64,000 nucleotides of DNA from Mycobacterium sp. E796 (lineage in GTDB: Bacteria; Actinomycetota; Actinomycetes; Mycobacteriales; Mycobacteriaceae), in NCBI RefSeq assembly GCF_001672815.1, contig NZ_LZKK01000033.1, forward strand, positions 36,762 to 100,761. Reading direction: 5' to 3'. The notes beneath the pieces were generated by a model. It saw only the letters and a list, made by a program, of their open reading frames with translations, was not told where the DNA came from and searched no databases. Shown one piece after another: positions 15,340-23,615 of the stretch. The position numbers were made by a program, and so were the translations under genes. The first letter of the stretch is position 1. Each line of letters begins with the position of its first letter.

Positions 15340-16811
15340 GCGCGTGCGACGAGCCGCGAGACGATCGGCGCGGCCGGCGTCAGGGGGGTCGAGATGAACT
15401 TCGCTTTCATGCCTTTGACCCAGCGCTGGCAGCGCTCACTGAGCTGATAGTCATCCGTCTGCAGGTGCGAGCGAGTGACCAGCACGCCCAGTTGGGCGCC
15501 CTCGGAACGTAAGTCGCCGGGCGCCGCGACCCGCATGTAAAACGCTTCGGAGCCGTCGAGCAGCGTGGCCCAGTCGTTGGCGGTCCGCGAAAAGGAGACC
15601 CGGCCCTCGTCGTCGATGCGCCAGACCCCGGTGCGCGGCGTCGCGGTGAAAATCTCGATGTCCGGCGAGGTCTCGGTGAGTATCACCTGGCCCCAGACCT
15701 CGTCCTCGCCATAGCCCCGCTCCCAACGCGAGTTGATCTCGTCGATGTCGAGCTCGTACTCCACGTCCATGTACTCGAGCAGGTGAAAGAGGAACAGCGG
15801 CATGTCAGCGTAGGCCTCGGTGGTCAGGTTCGTCATCGGGCTGGCGCCGCTCAGGCGCGGGTTCACCTCGCCGAGGTAGAGCTCGTCGGAGTCGAGGTCA
15901 TGCAAAAGGTCCACCTCGAAATAGCCGAGATAACCCTCGCGGCGCATGACGTCGCCCAGCTTTGTCACCATTTCTCGGGCGGCGTGCGTCTGAGCGGGCG
16001 GCAGCACCTCGTGCCAAATGTCGTTGCCACACCAGCTGCCCCGGCTCGGCGTCAGCTCCGAGTAACCGACGAGGCTCGTCATCGCGGGGCCGACCACGGT
16101 GCCGTGGCGGGTGACGGCACCCTCGAGGCACACTTCGACGTTGCGGATCCGCTTCATGACCTTGAGCTCCTGCCCGACCAGGTCACCGGCGTGCTGGTCC
16201 CAGTCGCGCTGACCGTGCACAAAGAACGTCCCGCTGCCGGCGTTGCCGTAAGCGATCGAGATGACGAGGTCATCTCCCAAGCCGGCGTCTTGGGCAAGCG
16301 CCAGTAATTCGTCGTAGGAGCCGGCCCGTCCGATCGTGTTAGGCACGCTGGGTACGCCCGCCTCGTCGGCCAGGCGCGTCATGACGATCTTGGAGCCCAG
16401 GCGATTGCGCAGCTCGATCGGCGGATGCATGACCTCGAGACCCGCCGACCGCGCGAGGGCCTGGATCTCCTCGTTCATCATCACAAAGCAGCACTTGCCT
16501 CCGGGACCTTTACCCGCGATGAACTCGAGCGTCTCGGGATCGGACAAGAGGTGGCTGCATACCTCGTCCATGGAGTCGAAATCACGACGGTCGCGTCGCC
16601 GGGGCACGAACACGCGCGAGTGTGAGCCCTCGAACGAGTCAAAGTAGGTCAGGTAGAAGAAGTTTCGTATCCAGCGGTCCACGCCCAACAGGTTGAACGG
16701 GGTCGGGGAGATGAAGAAAAGCGGCGTCTTGTTGGTGTGGAAAAACGCCCGCACATCCGAGAGGCCGTTCAGCTTGCGACGCGGCTGCGGCTGCATGGTC
16801 ACACCACCCAT
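15336..16811 (-). CDS. ATP-grasp ligase of unknown substrate
   Basis: A 491-residue ATP-grasp protein, of the kind often labelled biotin-carboxylase-like. ELRNRLGSKIVMTRLADEAGVP leads into the ATP-binding half. DLVISIAYGNAGSGTFFV replaces the glycine loop. The metal/ATP site region reads GYFEVDLLHDL and ELYLGEVNPRLSGASP, with the expected acidic E...N-x-R pattern. ATP-grasp enzymes join a carboxylate to an amine, thiol or alcohol through an acyl phosphate. The C-terminal 130 residues are not a known carrier domain. Starts at 16811 or 16796 (MQPQPRRKL) are both possible. It is coupled to a serine hydrolase and divergent from an exporter. Confidence 0.85.
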   Translation of the reverse strand: MGGVTMQPQPRRKLNGLSDVRAFFHTNKTPLFFISPTPFNLLGVDRWIRNFFYLTYFDSFEGSHSRVFVPRRRDRRDFDSMDEVCSHLLSDPETLEFIAGKGPGGKCCFVMMNEEIQALARSAGLEVMHPPIELRNRLGSKIVMTRLADEAGVPSVPNTIGRAGSYDELLALAQDAGLGDDLVISIAYGNAGSGTFFVHGQRDWDQHAGDLVGQELKVMKRIRNVEVCLEGAVTRHGTVVGPAMTSLVGYSELTPSRGSWCGNDIWHEVLPPAQTHAAREMVTKLGDVMRREGYLGYFEVDLLHDLDSDELYLGEVNPRLSGASPMTNLTTEAYADMPLFLFHLLEYMDVEYELDIDEINSRWERGYGEDEVWGQVILTETSPDIEIFTATPRTGVWRIDDEGRVSFSRTANDWATLLDGSEAFYMRVAAPGDLRSEGAQLGVLVTRSHLQTDDYQLSERCQRWVKGMKAKFISTPLTPAAPIVSRLVARA

Positions 16812-17032
16812 GCTGACGTCGGCGCCTGGGATGGGCGTGAGGACGGCGGAGGCAGCAGCTCAGTGGTGGGCGCGAGCGAGACGACATGACAAATCTGCAT
16901 TGCACAAGTGTGCTCGATGCCGATCGGCGGGGAAAGTGGCGAGTCCCCGAGCCCGCGCCGCACGCTTTCTGAAATCGACGTTTCCGCCTTGGCGATTAAG
17001 CACGTGTGCAAAACTCGCGGTAGTGCGGCGTC

Positions 17033-18694
17033 ATGTGGCCCGGACCGGAGGGGGGTGTCCAGGTCGCCGACAAATCTTCCAAGGTGATTCAGCAAGAACG
17101 CGACGACGGAGCGCATCCGTCTACCTGGGCGCCGTTGGGGAGTCGCGTATTTCGCGCTCTGTTCATTGCCCAATTCGCCTCCAACATCGGCACCTGGATG
17201 CAGATCGTGGCGGCCCAGTGGTTCCTGGTGGAATCGCACAGCAGCGACGTCGTCGTGGCACTGGTTCAGACGGCGAGTCTTGGGCCGACCCTGTTATTGG
17301 GGTTGTTCGCCGGAGCGCTCGCCGACCTTTTCGACCAGCGCCGCCTCCTCATCGTCCTGCAGTCCTATGCAGTGCTGGTAGCGCTGGCGCTGGCCGCGGT
17401 GACTTACCTCGGACGGCTCAGCCCGGCAATGCTATTGGCGTTCACCGTGGCCATCGGTTGTGCCTCGGCCCTCACTGCTCCGGCCTGGCAAGCGATCCAA
17501 CCCGAGGTCGTGGCACGTCAGCAGATATCTGCTGCCGCGACACTCGCCAGCGTTTCGGTCAACGTCGGCCGTGCGCTCGGGCCTGCGCTCGGCGGCGTCG
17601 TTGTTGCTCTCGTCGGACCCGCCGCGGCGTTTGCTTCGAATGCGGTGTCGTTTGCGGGCATCATCGTCGCGCTGATGAAGTGGCAGCGGTCCCGGCAGCT
17701 AACGCCCCTGGAGCGTGAACGTTTCAGTCAAGCCGTCGTCAGCGGACTCCGATACGTCCGCCATGGGCCGATATTTCGCAGGATTCTGCTACGCGCAGCG
17801 CTCTTCCTGTTTCCCGCGTCGGCCCTGACGGCGCTGTTGCCGGTGGCGGCCGCACAGCGGTGGGAGACCGGGTCCAGCGGTTACGGTGTCGCGTTGGGCG
17901 CCATCGGGCTTGGTGCAGTCCTGGCCGTCGCGGTAGCGACGCCCCTGCGCCGGCGGTTCTCGGACAACGTGTTGTTGGCGGCGTGCGCCGTCGTCTACGG
18001 TTTTGCCCCGTTGGCCGCGGTGTGGCTGCCGTTCGTCGCCGCGACGCCGTTTCTCATATTGTCCGGGACGGCGTGGCTGATCACCCTCACGACGTTGAAC
18101 GCCGCGGCACAGTTGTCCTTGCCGCGATGGGTTCGAGCCCGCGCGCTGTCGATCTATCTTCTGGTCTTCACGGGTTCGCAAGCGATCGGCTCTTATGTCT
18201 GGGGGCTCGTCGCCACACGTGCGGGACTCGACGTCGCGATGACCGCCTCTGCCATCTTGTTGGCGGCGGTCGCACTCAGCGTCTGGCCGTTTCCCTTGCG
18301 CCCCGCGACCGGCAAGGTGAACGTCTTCGACGTTTCCTCGACCTTGCCGGTGCCGACGCTGATGACAGAGCCCTCTGCCAACGATGGGCCGGTACTAGTG
18401 AGTGTCCGTTACGAAGTACCGGCCGAGAATCTCAACGATTTTGTGACGGCGATGGGCGCGGTCAGGCGGTCGCGGCTGCGCACGGGCGGCCACAGTTGGC
18501 AGCTGTATCAGCGTGTGGGAGAACCGGACACGTTCATCGAACGGTTCACCGTGGCGTCGTGGACCGAATTCGAGCGTCAGCGTACGGAGCGCTGGTTGGC
18601 CTATGACTCACAGGGCACTGCGGAGGCCATTGGCTATACGGTCGACAAGAAGCGGCGCCCCGAGTATTACCTCGCGGTCCGTGTTCCTCGATGA
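17033..18694 (+). CDS. MFS exporter (EntS-like, MFS_3) with C-terminal alpha/beta-barrel extension
   Basis: A 553-residue protein. Residues about 30-430 form a twelve-helix MFS transporter of the EntS/MFS_3 group, with FIAQFASNIGTWMQIVAAQWF at the first helix, AGALADLFDQRRLL for the loop-2 signature, and PAWQAIQPEVV. From about residue 445 a soluble domain follows (VLVSVRYEVPAENLNDFVTAM, WQLYQRVGEPDTFIERFTVASW). It resembles the dimeric alpha/beta-barrel (ABM) fold and is a known companion of this MFS subgroup. It is divergent from the ATP-grasp gene by 221 bp, so it may export that system's product. The ATG at 17033 has no strong ribosome site. Confidence 0.88.
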   Translation: MWPGPEGGVQVADKSSKVIQQERDDGAHPSTWAPLGSRVFRALFIAQFASNIGTWMQIVAAQWFLVESHSSDVVVALVQTASLGPTLLLGLFAGALADLFDQRRLLIVLQSYAVLVALALAAVTYLGRLSPAMLLAFTVAIGCASALTAPAWQAIQPEVVARQQISAAATLASVSVNVGRALGPALGGVVVALVGPAAAFASNAVSFAGIIVALMKWQRSRQLTPLERERFSQAVVSGLRYVRHGPIFRRILLRAALFLFPASALTALLPVAAAQRWETGSSGYGVALGAIGLGAVLAVAVATPLRRRFSDNVLLAACAVVYGFAPLAAVWLPFVAATPFLILSGTAWLITLTTLNAAAQLSLPRWVRARALSIYLLVFTGSQAIGSYVWGLVATRAGLDVAMTASAILLAAVALSVWPFPLRPATGKVNVFDVSSTLPVPTLMTEPSANDGPVLVSVRYEVPAENLNDFVTAMGAVRRSRLRTGGHSWQLYQRVGEPDTFIERFTVASWTEFERQRTERWLAYDSQGTAEAIGYTVDKKRRPEYYLAVRVPR

Positions 18695-18886
18695 TTCCGC
18701 GGCGGCCGGGACAACTGGCACGCGCTATGTGCTGTGCGCCTGGCAGTTTCGCGTGAGTGGGTTTACAGCAGGTGCCGGGGCGAAAAGCAGGTAGCGCACT
18801 ACGCATGCGGCCGCCCCGGCGACAGTGACACGATCCAATCAGGCCAGCCCGCGGGTGGGTCGGCCGTCAGGGGAAAGGCACATGCG

Positions 18887-19096
18887 ATGACACTACCCGC
18901 AAGCTCTGATAAGACGACCGACACGGATAAAGGTCTGCTGGCCAACGCAGCAACGGCGGATCTGCCGGTAGTCGCCGCGCACCACAAGCCGGGTGCCAGC
19001 GAGCATCCGCCCGGCCACGTCGAGGCGCCGCGATCCGATTCCGATGACACGGCCGGCGCGGCTCGCCGTGCGCCACGGGCAGGGGGTTCGCGATGA
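18887..19096 (+). CDS. Small hydrophilic hypothetical protein, coupled to the DUF1036-like gene
   Basis: A 69-residue protein starting MTLPASSDKTTDTDKGLLAN and ending in an Ala/Arg/Gly-rich tail (TAGAARRAPRAGGSR). No membrane segment or known domain is visible, and much of it is likely disordered. A GGGGAAAGG lies upstream of the ATG, and its TGA overlaps the next gene's ATG (ATGA), which argues it is translated. Role unknown. It may be a partner or chaperone of the next product. Confidence 0.55.
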   Translation: MTLPASSDKTTDTDKGLLANAATADLPVVAAHHKPGASEHPPGHVEAPRSDSDDTAGAARRAPRAGGSR

Positions 19097-19443
19097 GCCT
19101 TCGGTTCAAAAACGGCTATCCGTCGACCATCTGGACGATGATCGAGTGGTACCACCCCGGCTGTCCCGATGGAGGAGATTGGGAGAAGGCGGGCTGGTGG
19201 AAGATCGATCCCGGGGGCTCGGCGATTGTCTACGGCGACGATCTCGAAGACGTGAATAGGTATTGGTACTTCTACGCCCAAGCCGCCGACGGCGCGTACT
19301 GGGCCGGCCCGTACGACGAGATCGTTCCGTACATCGCGTTCGACTGGTGCTCGAATACCGCAAACAGCAACTCATTCGAGATCGGTATGCGCGAACTCGA
19401 CATCAACGACAACGACGACTACACGCTAACCTTCGTGCCTTAG
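19093..19443 (+). CDS. DUF1036-like aromatic-rich small protein
   Basis: A 116-residue protein rich in Trp and Tyr. LRFKNGYPSTIWTMIEWYHPGC, EKAGWWKIDPGGSAIVYGDD and RYWYFYAQAADGAYWAGPY follow the DUF1036 pattern (uncharacterised beta-rich proteins with a WW-x-I-x-PG core). Two Cys (in HPGCPDG and DWCSNTANS) could form a disulfide. No signal peptide is visible. It is translationally coupled to the preceding 69-residue gene. Confidence 0.7.
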   Translation: MSLRFKNGYPSTIWTMIEWYHPGCPDGGDWEKAGWWKIDPGGSAIVYGDDLEDVNRYWYFYAQAADGAYWAGPYDEIVPYIAFDWCSNTANSNSFEIGMRELDINDNDDYTLTFVP

Positions 19444-19520
19444 AAGGAACGAGCTCACCGAGGTGGTCGGCGTTCGCGCGGGAGCCCCATTGTGCTCGAA
19501 AGTCCGGATGCAGCTCACCT

Positions 19521-19883
19521 CTACTGTCGTTCGGAGAGCATAAATCGGTGTCCTTCAGGCGAGCGCAGACCCATCTCGCGCAGACCCCACGGCTCGGTCG
19601 TCGGCGGCTTCAGAATGTCGGCGCCCTCAGAGACAGCGCGCCGGTAGTACTCATCGAGACCTACAACGTTTAAATACGCGATGTAGCTGTGGTCACCGAG
19701 GTCCGATGCCGGCAACGCCTCCGGACAGCGGCCGAGCCTGAACGTCACCGACCCAGCGGAGCAGAAAGCCCAATTACCGGGATCAGGCTCAGTCACTGTG
19801 CAATTCAATATTCGGGCAAACCACTTCGTCGCACGGTCGAGGTCATGCACGGCCAGGACCGGGTCGGCGCCAAGGAGTGTCAC
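19521..19883 (-). CDS. VOC-superfamily (glyoxalase/bleomycin-resistance-like) protein
   Basis: A 120-residue single-domain VOC protein. VLAVHDLDRATKWFARILNC, NWAFCSAGSVTFRLGRCPE, LNVVGLDEYYRRAVSEGADI and WGLREMGLRSPEGHRFMLSE show the paired beta-alpha-beta3 units. The family uses a metal centre for isomerisation, dioxygenation or binding of electrophiles. The substrate is not evident. It is divergent from the GAF-EAL gene by 180 bp. Confidence 0.85.
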   Translation of the reverse strand: MTLLGADPVLAVHDLDRATKWFARILNCTVTEPDPGNWAFCSAGSVTFRLGRCPEALPASDLGDHSYIAYLNVVGLDEYYRRAVSEGADILKPPTTEPWGLREMGLRSPEGHRFMLSERQ

Positions 19884-20062
19884 GTGTCAAGTGTGTCGCA
19901 TTCGATTGCGCCGGGTACCTTGTCCATTCGTCGTCCATTCGCTGTCATGGGGTCGCGACTGCTCGACAACTCTGATCTTGGGTCCGACCTCGAATATCGC
20001 CCGCGTCGGGTGGACGGCCGTTATCGTAAACCCCGCAACGCTCACACGCCGCTGCGATCGGG

Positions 20063-21352
20063 GTGAATGTGGAGAGCCTGGTGCGGTCACTGGCCGCGTC
20101 GATGGACCCAGTGTCTTTGATGGGACGCATTGCTGAGCAGGCTTGCGCGTTTATGCAGAAAGCCGATGGAGCGGCCGTCACGCTGCTTCGCGCCTCTGAT
20201 AACGCTTACGTGACCGTTTCCGGATACGGTGTCCTAGCCACTACGCCGGGTTTTGTGGTGCCCAGACAGAGCAGTATTCAGGGCGTCGCGGCGCGGGAAA
20301 AACACCCAAAGCTGATAGACGATGCCCTGGTAGATCGACGACTATCGGCACGTGTTCGGGCGATGAACAAGCAGTGGGGGACCCGCTCGTGGGCGGCGAT
20401 ACCCCTGATGTACAACGACCACGCCATCGGTTCGCTGCTGCTGGCCGCGACGGCCCCCGGCGCGTTCACCGAAACAGATGTCGACGCGATGCTGGCTATC
20501 AGTGAATTCGTCTCCGCTGTGATCGGCTCTCAGTCACAACTGTCCACCCTGCTGACCCACGTAATGACCGATTGCGCCGATCGCGGGCAACGCGCCCTAA
20601 CGGCGCGATTCATCGCCTCGGTGATGTTGCCCGAGGCAGCCGAAACTGAGGGCTTGCGAGGCCAACTCGACGCACTGTTGTCCGAGCCGAACGCTCTCAG
20701 CGCGGCTTTTCAACCCATCGTCCATTTGGTGAGCGGCACGACGTTCGCCTACGAAGGGTTGATCCGCTTTCCCGCGTCGCCTGAGTTGACCCCGTCGCAA
20801 TGGTTCAGCGTTGCCCGGCGCCTGGGCCGAGGTATCGAATTAGAACATGTCGCGCTGTGCACCATCCTGAGCGCTGCTCACGGCATCCCCAGCGACAGTC
20901 CAGTCGCCGTCAACCTGAGCCCGAGCGCCGCGCTCGAGCCAGGGATTCAAGATGTGCTTACAGCCCAGGACCGGGCGTTGGTCGTGGAAATCACTGAGCA
21001 CGAACCGTTCCCCGACGACCTCGGCCCGAGCCTGAGGCAGCTGCGCGATCGCGGGATACGTGTGGCGGTCGACGACGCCGGCGCCGGATATGCCAGCTTC
21101 ACCCAACTGCTGCGATTACATCCGGACATCATCAAGATCGACGGAGAGTTGATCATCGGCATCGACAACGATCCCGTCAAACGTGCGTTGGCGACCGCAC
21201 TCAACTCGCTGGCCTCCGAGCTCCACGCAAAATTGGTGGCCGAGGCAGTTGAGACACCCAGCGAGCTCCAGACGCTGATTCGTCTCGGCATCGAATACGG
21301 CCAAGGCATTCACCTTGGGGCGCCTCAACCGGGCGCTCGCACGCCGGTATAA
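20063..21352 (+). CDS. GAF-EAL protein (probable cyclic di-GMP phosphodiesterase)
   Basis: A 429-residue protein. A GAF sensor domain covers about residues 10-160 (ACAFMQKADGAAVTLLRA, RSWAAIPLMYNDHAIGSLLLA) and an EAL domain residues 180-420. The signature reads YEGLIRF (EGL instead of EAL, tolerated by many active members). Further motifs are AVNLSPSA, VEITEHEP, VDDAGAGYASF, IIKIDGELI and VAEAVE, so the catalytic acids and Lys are present. It would hydrolyse c-di-GMP under control of the GAF ligand. It starts with GTG 20063. A GGDEF gene follows 100 bp downstream, making an opposing pair. Confidence 0.9.
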   Translation: MNVESLVRSLAASMDPVSLMGRIAEQACAFMQKADGAAVTLLRASDNAYVTVSGYGVLATTPGFVVPRQSSIQGVAAREKHPKLIDDALVDRRLSARVRAMNKQWGTRSWAAIPLMYNDHAIGSLLLAATAPGAFTETDVDAMLAISEFVSAVIGSQSQLSTLLTHVMTDCADRGQRALTARFIASVMLPEAAETEGLRGQLDALLSEPNALSAAFQPIVHLVSGTTFAYEGLIRFPASPELTPSQWFSVARRLGRGIELEHVALCTILSAAHGIPSDSPVAVNLSPSAALEPGIQDVLTAQDRALVVEITEHEPFPDDLGPSLRQLRDRGIRVAVDDAGAGYASFTQLLRLHPDIIKIDGELIIGIDNDPVKRALATALNSLASELHAKLVAEAVETPSELQTLIRLGIEYGQGIHLGAPQPGARTPV

Positions 21353-21452
21353 GGGGCGGAGATCACCTGTAATATCGGTCGCTGATCTTCGTGCAGTAAT
21401 GCGTTGAATAGCGGCAATATTCTCAGGGCGGTCGAGGAGGCGTCTCTAACAG

Positions 21453-22598
21453 ATGGCTTCGCTGGCCGAGTCCAGAAGTTTCGCGGTGTTTCGAGGTCTT
21501 GTCGGTGAATGGTGGAATTCACCGGTCGACTACGCCGCGCAGGTGCAGTACTTCGCCAAACGGTCGATGGCCGAGGCCATCCGAGTAATGATCGGGGTGG
21601 GTAACGGGCTGACGGTCATGACTGCCCTGGCGATTCTTCTGCCCTGGGCCGGCCCGGATCGTCTCGTATCTCGGGTCGTCGTGGCATCGTTCGCGGTCCT
21701 GGTGATGTTCTGGGTGATCCGGTGGTGTTCTCGGCCATGGCCGACGTTGCCGGTGTCGCGCGCGTTCGTCATCTCCTGCGACATCGGCATCGCCACGCTG
21801 GCGTTGTACGAACCAACGTGGCTCGCGGGCCTGTACGGGTTCAACGCGTTTACGCAACTCTCGGTCTATCTGCTGTTCTTTGACGGACCGAGATTCCTTG
21901 CGCTGCATACCCTGTGGATCTTCGCGTCGACGGCGGTGTTTGCCGTGCGGGCGGCTGCGGACGCACACTTTGACGGTTTGGTCTTCGCCGCCAGCATCCT
22001 CGCCGTGACGACACCAGTCCTTGCCGCACCGGTGGGAATCCAGTTCGGGATCCGGACGCTGCGCAATGACGCCAACGAGTCGGTCACCGATCCGCTGACC
22101 GGTCTACTCAACAGGCGGGGTCTGCACCTCCACTTCGCCGAGTTGTTGAGCGACCATCATCCCTCGGGCAGGCACCTGGCCGTGATGGTCGCCGACCTCG
22201 ACCGCTTTAAAAACATCAACGACACCTTTGGCCATCCGATCGGCGATGACGTCTTGATCCGCACTGCTCGGCAGATCGAATCCGCCGTGCGCGGCAGCGC
22301 ATTAGTGGCCCGCTTCGGGGGAGAAGAATTCGTCGTCATCGAGGTCAGCGATCCCGGCCACATAGAACAAACTGCTGAACGAGTCAGGTGTGCGGTAGCC
22401 GAACCGGCCGATCACGCTCAAGTCACCGCCAGCATCGGCGTCACTCACGTCGAACTCGGCTTCTTCACAGCACCAGAGGCCGACCCGATGGCCCTCCTCG
22501 ACGCCGTCCTTAGTCGAGCCGACCAAGCGATGCTCGATGCGAAACGCAAGGGCGGCAACATCACCGTCTTCACAACGCCTGTCGATCAAGACATTTGA
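21453..22598 (+). CDS. Membrane GGDEF protein (probable diguanylate cyclase)
   Basis: A 381-residue protein. Six or so hydrophobic segments occupy residues about 45-195, then a GGDEF domain: SVTDPLTGLLNRRGLHLHF, VADLDRFKNINDTFGHPIGDDVL and an intact RFGGEEFVV. The active-site residues for making c-di-GMP are present. The I-site position reads RGSA rather than RxxD, as in the protein at 3064-4167. The two share architecture and are likely paralogues. GAGGAGG lies 12 bases upstream of the ATG. It pairs with the upstream EAL gene. Confidence 0.92.
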   Translation: MASLAESRSFAVFRGLVGEWWNSPVDYAAQVQYFAKRSMAEAIRVMIGVGNGLTVMTALAILLPWAGPDRLVSRVVVASFAVLVMFWVIRWCSRPWPTLPVSRAFVISCDIGIATLALYEPTWLAGLYGFNAFTQLSVYLLFFDGPRFLALHTLWIFASTAVFAVRAAADAHFDGLVFAASILAVTTPVLAAPVGIQFGIRTLRNDANESVTDPLTGLLNRRGLHLHFAELLSDHHPSGRHLAVMVADLDRFKNINDTFGHPIGDDVLIRTARQIESAVRGSALVARFGGEEFVVIEVSDPGHIEQTAERVRCAVAEPADHAQVTASIGVTHVELGFFTAPEADPMALLDAVLSRADQAMLDAKRKGGNITVFTTPVDQDI

Positions 22599-22688
22599 GT
22601 TCGTCGGTCCGGTACAGGACACACCCGCCCGCGGCTGTGGGATCCAGCGTCGGCCGCGCGAGTGCTGCTCAGTAGCCTTGCCGCCGAC

Positions 22689-23441
22689 TCAGCCCCAGTA
22701 CGCGGCGGTCGTCGCGTACAAGCGTCCGGTCAGCTCGTCGACGCGAAGGTCGCGCAGTTGCGCGCTGAGCACCTCGACGCTGACCGGACCGTCCCAGCCG
22801 CGGTCGAGCAGCGTTGCCGCGAAACGGTTTAAGTCGAGAACACCTCGGCCGGGCAGGGCGCGGCGGTGTAGGCTCTCGCGGATCATCCGGTCTCGGTGCT
22901 CGGGTTCCAGCGCGTCGGTGAACTGCACGTAGGCGATGTCGTCCAGCGGCACCGCCGCCAAGTCCTCCCACGTGTTGGTGCTGAAGCTGAAATGCCACGA
23001 GTCAATCATCAGCCCGGCCCGCGCCGCCCCGCCTGCGGCCCGCACGTACTCCATACCGTCGCTGATCGTCGGAATTGCGCCCAGCGGTGTGAATTCGACC
23101 GCAATACCCGCACCGGCATCGTCGAAGAGCCTGGCGCAGCGCCGAATTCGCTCGGTCGGCACCTTGTCGGTGAACACCGTAAGCACCCAATCCGCCCCAA
23201 TAGTCTGCGCGCGGTCAGCTAACTGCTCGGCACTTGCCATGGTGGCGGATTCGTCGTCACCGACGATGAAGGCGAGCAATTCATGGCAACGAACTCCGGC
23301 CGCGGCATATGCCTCGACGGCGGCCGCGTCGATTCGGTCGGCGTTGATCCCCACTGCGCTGAACCCCGCCGCGCTCGCCGCCGACACCAGCTCGGGTGTT
23401 GCGATGTCCCACTTCCCGTCGGGTGTCAGAGCAAGCTGCAC
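22689..23441 (-). CDS. Sugar phosphate isomerase/epimerase-like TIM-barrel protein
   Basis: A 250-residue protein of the xylose-isomerase-like TIM-barrel (AP endonuclease 2) family. IAVEFTPLGAIPTI, GLMIDSWHFSFS, IAYVQFTDAL and GPVSVEVLSAQLRDL carry the metal-binding Glu, Asp-x-x-His and Glu residues at the expected barrel-strand ends. The family isomerises or epimerises sugars, inositols and related keto compounds. The divergent alcohol dehydrogenase starts 174 bp away, so the two could share a catabolic pathway. Confidence 0.8.
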   Translation of the reverse strand: MQLALTPDGKWDIATPELVSAASAAGFSAVGINADRIDAAAVEAYAAAGVRCHELLAFIVGDDESATMASAEQLADRAQTIGADWVLTVFTDKVPTERIRRCARLFDDAGAGIAVEFTPLGAIPTISDGMEYVRAAGGAARAGLMIDSWHFSFSTNTWEDLAAVPLDDIAYVQFTDALEPEHRDRMIRESLHRRALPGRGVLDLNRFAATLLDRGWDGPVSVEVLSAQLRDLRVDELTGRLYATTAAYWG

Positions 23442-23615
23442 AGTCGCAGAACGCTACTCCGCTGCCGCGGTCGACGAAAAGCGTGTTGCCGCTCACCATG
23501 CTGCACTGTTCGCGACGAAGAACGGGTTTCCGGCGATGCTTGCATGAATGGCGCGCGCAGCGTCGCCCCTCTACGTTTGCAGACACATCCAGTTGCGCAA
23601 ATCGGGGGAGGAACC

